A stretch of DNA of 9,993 nt. It comes from Sedimenticola sp. GTDB lineage: Bacteria > Pseudomonadota > Gammaproteobacteria > Chromatiales > Chromatiaceae. This document shows, in pieces, positions 6,485 to 9,993 of the stretch; within the stretch, counting starts at the first letter, position 1; each line of letters begins with the position of its first letter. The notes beneath the pieces were generated by a model. The model saw nothing but the letters and a program-made list of their open reading frames with translations, was not told where the DNA came from and did not search any database. The stretch is from the NCBI GenBank assembly GCA_027038775.1, contig JALWGP010000251.1:1-9993 (forward strand), given 5' to 3'. A program made the translations under genes and the position numbers.

Positions 6485-7516
6485 ATGGACGAGAACCGCA
6501 AGAAGGCACTGGCCGCCGCACTGAGCCAGATCGAGAAACAGTTCGGCAAGGGATCGGTGATGCGCATGGGGGACGGAACCGCCATCGGCAACGTCGAGGC
6601 CATCTCCACCGGCTCCCTGGGGCTGGACATCGCCCTGGGCATCGGCGGTGTGCCGCGCGGCCGTATCGTGGAGATCTACGGCCCCGAATCCTCGGGCAAG
6701 ACCACCCTCACCCTGCACGTGGTGGCCGAGGCCCAGAAACAGGGCGGCACCTGCGCCTTCGTGGACGCCGAGCACGCCCTCGACCCCCAGTACGCCGAGA
6801 AGCTGGGGGTGAACATCGATGAACTGCTGGTCTCCCAGCCCGACACCGGCGAGCAGGCGCTGGAGATCACCGACATGCTGGTGCGCTCCGGCGCCGTGGA
6901 CGTGGTGGTGGTGGACTCGGTGGCGGCGCTCACCCCAAAGGCCGAGATCGAAGGCGACATGGGCGACTCCCACGTGGGCCTGCAGGCGCGCCTCATGTCC
7001 CAGGCCCTGCGCAAGCTCACCGCCAATATCAAGCGCTCCAACTGCGTGGTCATCTTCATCAACCAGATCCGCATGAAGATCGGCGTCATGTTTGGCAATC
7101 CCGAGACCACCACCGGCGGCAACGCCCTCAAGTTCTACTCTTCGGTGCGCATGGACATCCGCCGCATCGGTGCCATCAAGAAGGGTGACGAGGTGATCGG
7201 CAACGAGACCCGGGTGAAGGTGGTGAAGAACAAGGTGGCGCCCCCCTTCAAACAGGTGGAGTTCCAGATCCTCTACGGCGAGGGCATCTCCCGCGAAGGT
7301 GAGATCATCGACCTGGGGGTGAAGCAGGGCATCATCGAGAAATCCGGCGCCTGGTATGCCTACAACGGCGACCGCATCGGCCAGGGCAAGGAGAACGTGC
7401 GCCAGTTCCTCAAGGAGAACCCCGAGATCGCTGCTGACATCGAGCAGAGGATCCGCGCCGAGCTGCTGCCCGACACTGCCCGCAAGGAGGAGGCGGCCGC
7501 CGAGGCGGATGGCTGA
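6485..7516 (+). CDS. recA: Recombinase RecA
   Basis: A complete 343-residue RecA, the strand-exchange ATPase of homologous recombination that also triggers LexA self-cleavage in the SOS response. Walker A is GPESSGKTT at 66-74 with K72; catalytic E96 sits in [10 protein letters not shown]; Walker B is [12 protein letters not shown] at 140-151. DNA-binding loop L1 ([12 protein letters not shown], 154-165) and loop L2 ([15 protein letters not shown], 204-218) are intact, as is the FINQIR block just before L2. The N-terminal helix ([13 protein letters not shown]) matches the family. I chose ATG 6485 because AGGTGA (6474-6479) lies five bases upstream; an in-frame GTG at 6476 falls inside that site. 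The C-terminal tail is short, Ala/Glu-rich and acidic ([11 protein letters not shown]), as in other RecAs. No intein is present. It overlaps recX by 8 bases. Confidence 0.99.
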   Translation: MDENRKKALAAALSQIEKQFGKGSVMRMGDGTAIGNVEAISTGSLGLDIALGIGGVPRGRIVEIYGPESSGKTTLTLHVVAEAQKQGGTCAFVDAEHALDPQYAEKLGVNIDELLVSQPDTGEQALEITDMLVRSGAVDVVVVDSVAALTPKAEIEGDMGDSHVGLQARLMSQALRKLTANIKRSNCVVIFINQIRMKIGVMFGNPETTTGGNALKFYSSVRMDIRRIGAIKKGDEVIGNETRVKVVKNKVAPPFKQVEFQILYGEGISREGEIIDLGVKQGIIEKSGAWYAYNGDRIGQGKENVRQFLKENPEIAADIEQRIRAELLPDTARKEEAAAEADG

Positions 7517-7958
7517 TCCCGGTGACGACCACCCGCAGGCGTACCGGGCGGCGGTGCGCCTGCTGGCCACGCGGGAGCACAGCCGCGCCGAGCTGAGGCG
7601 CAAGCTCGGGCGCAACTTTCCCGGAGAGGTGCTCGAAGCGGTGCTGGATGAACTCTCCGCCGAAGGGTTGCAGAGCGATGATCGTTTCGTCGAGAACTAT
7701 CTCCACTCCCGCATGGAGAGGGGGTTTGGCCCCTTGCGCATCCACGCCGAGTTGAAAGAGCGGGGGGTCGACGAGGCCCGGATCCGGCAGGCGCTGGAAG
7801 CGGTGGAGGAGCAATGGCAGGAACGGCTGCTCCAGGTGGCCCGGCGCAAGTTCGGCGACGGCCCCCCGGGGGATCGCCGGGAGATGGGCCGTCGGGCCCG
7901 CTCCCTCGCCGGCCGGGGGTTTCCCGAACCTCTCGTCCGCGACTACCTTCTTTCCTGA
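7509..7958 (+). CDS. recX: Regulatory protein RecX
   Basis: A 149-residue RecX, slightly shorter than the 166 residues of E. coli. RecX binds RecA filaments and restrains their growth and ATPase/coprotease activity. The three-helix RecX repeats are visible: [23 protein letters not shown] (11-33), then [42 protein letters not shown] (46-87), then a third repeat ending [14 protein letters not shown] (135-148). It is a basic, highly charged, soluble protein. ATG 7509 overlaps the recA stop by 8 bases. AAGGAGG (7484-7490) lies 18 bases upstream, too far for a normal site, so translation probably depends on ribosomes terminating on recA. No hairpin separates recA from recX, unlike the E. coli arrangement. 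Confidence 0.95.
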   Translation: MADPGDDHPQAYRAAVRLLATREHSRAELRRKLGRNFPGEVLEAVLDELSAEGLQSDDRFVENYLHSRMERGFGPLRIHAELKERGVDEARIRQALEAVEEQWQERLLQVARRKFGDGPPGDRREMGRRARSLAGRGFPEPLVRDYLLS

Positions 7959-7998
7959 TATTCCGCAGTTTCTCCTCTCTCCCCCTGCGCAAACGGGG

Positions 7999-8027
7999 AT
8001 GACTTTTGCCGCCGGACTGCATACCAT
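7999..8027 (+). promoter_or_regulatory. Candidate alaS promoter in the recX-alaS gap
   Basis: ATGACT (7999-8004) and TACCAT (8022-8027) each match sigma-70 boxes in four of six bases at 17 bases spacing. The 103-base gap (7959-8061) also contains a weak CCCC/GGGG inverted pair near 7981-7998 and an A-run at 8048-8054 just before alaS. No strong terminator is visible, so read-through from recX is possible. Confidence 0.3.
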
Positions 8028-8031
8028 TTAG

Positions 8032-9993
<1,962 letters not shown>

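Noticed and set aside
7981..7998. CCCC/GGGG pair after recX as an intrinsic terminator
   Set aside because: The stem is only four bases with a 10-base loop and the following T-run is short and displaced; too weak to call.

Overview
This is a housekeeping stretch of a high-GC proteobacterial chromosome, most likely a gammaproteobacterium. The pncC-thpR-recA-recX-alaS order with mutS close by is a known gammaproteobacterial arrangement. RecA, MutS and AlaRS all keep E. coli residue numbering at their key sites, and the DsbC C-terminal domain closely resembles the E. coli protein. A high-GC lineage such as the Chromatiales/Ectothiorhodospiraceae would fit, but the genus cannot be fixed from the sequence alone. 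No mobile element, CRISPR array, tRNA or rRNA was seen.

Left part (1-2206): the 3' end of a periplasmic disulfide isomerase gene (dsbC) is followed 22 bases later by a PP2C-type Ser/Thr phosphatase gene on the same strand. Facing it is a gene for a single-HDOD-domain signalling protein, with a GC-rich inverted repeat filling the 46-base convergent gap.

Middle (2207-5241, minus strand): full-length mutS, with the HDOD gene 87 bases downstream, and a small cupin gene 95 bases upstream. The three may form one minus-strand unit (cupin, mutS, HDOD). The mutS-HDOD gap holds an inverted repeat and a 9-base sequence exactly complementary to the HDOD Shine-Dalgarno region.

Right part (5278-9993, plus strand): divergent from the cupin gene, pncC overlaps thpR (TTG start). 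A 198-base regulatory gap rich in inverted repeats follows, then recA overlapping recX by 8 bases, then a 103-base gap and alaS, which runs off the window. MutS and RecA are DNA repair and recombination proteins and RecX modulates RecA. PncC salvages nicotinamide mononucleotide, ThpR acts on RNA 2',3'-cyclic phosphates, and AlaRS charges tRNA-Ala.

I found no convincing new system. The observations worth following are regulatory: two inverted repeats upstream of recA where no canonical gammaproteobacterial LexA box is visible, a possible SD-sequestering stem in front of the HDOD gene, and tight recA-recX coupling.
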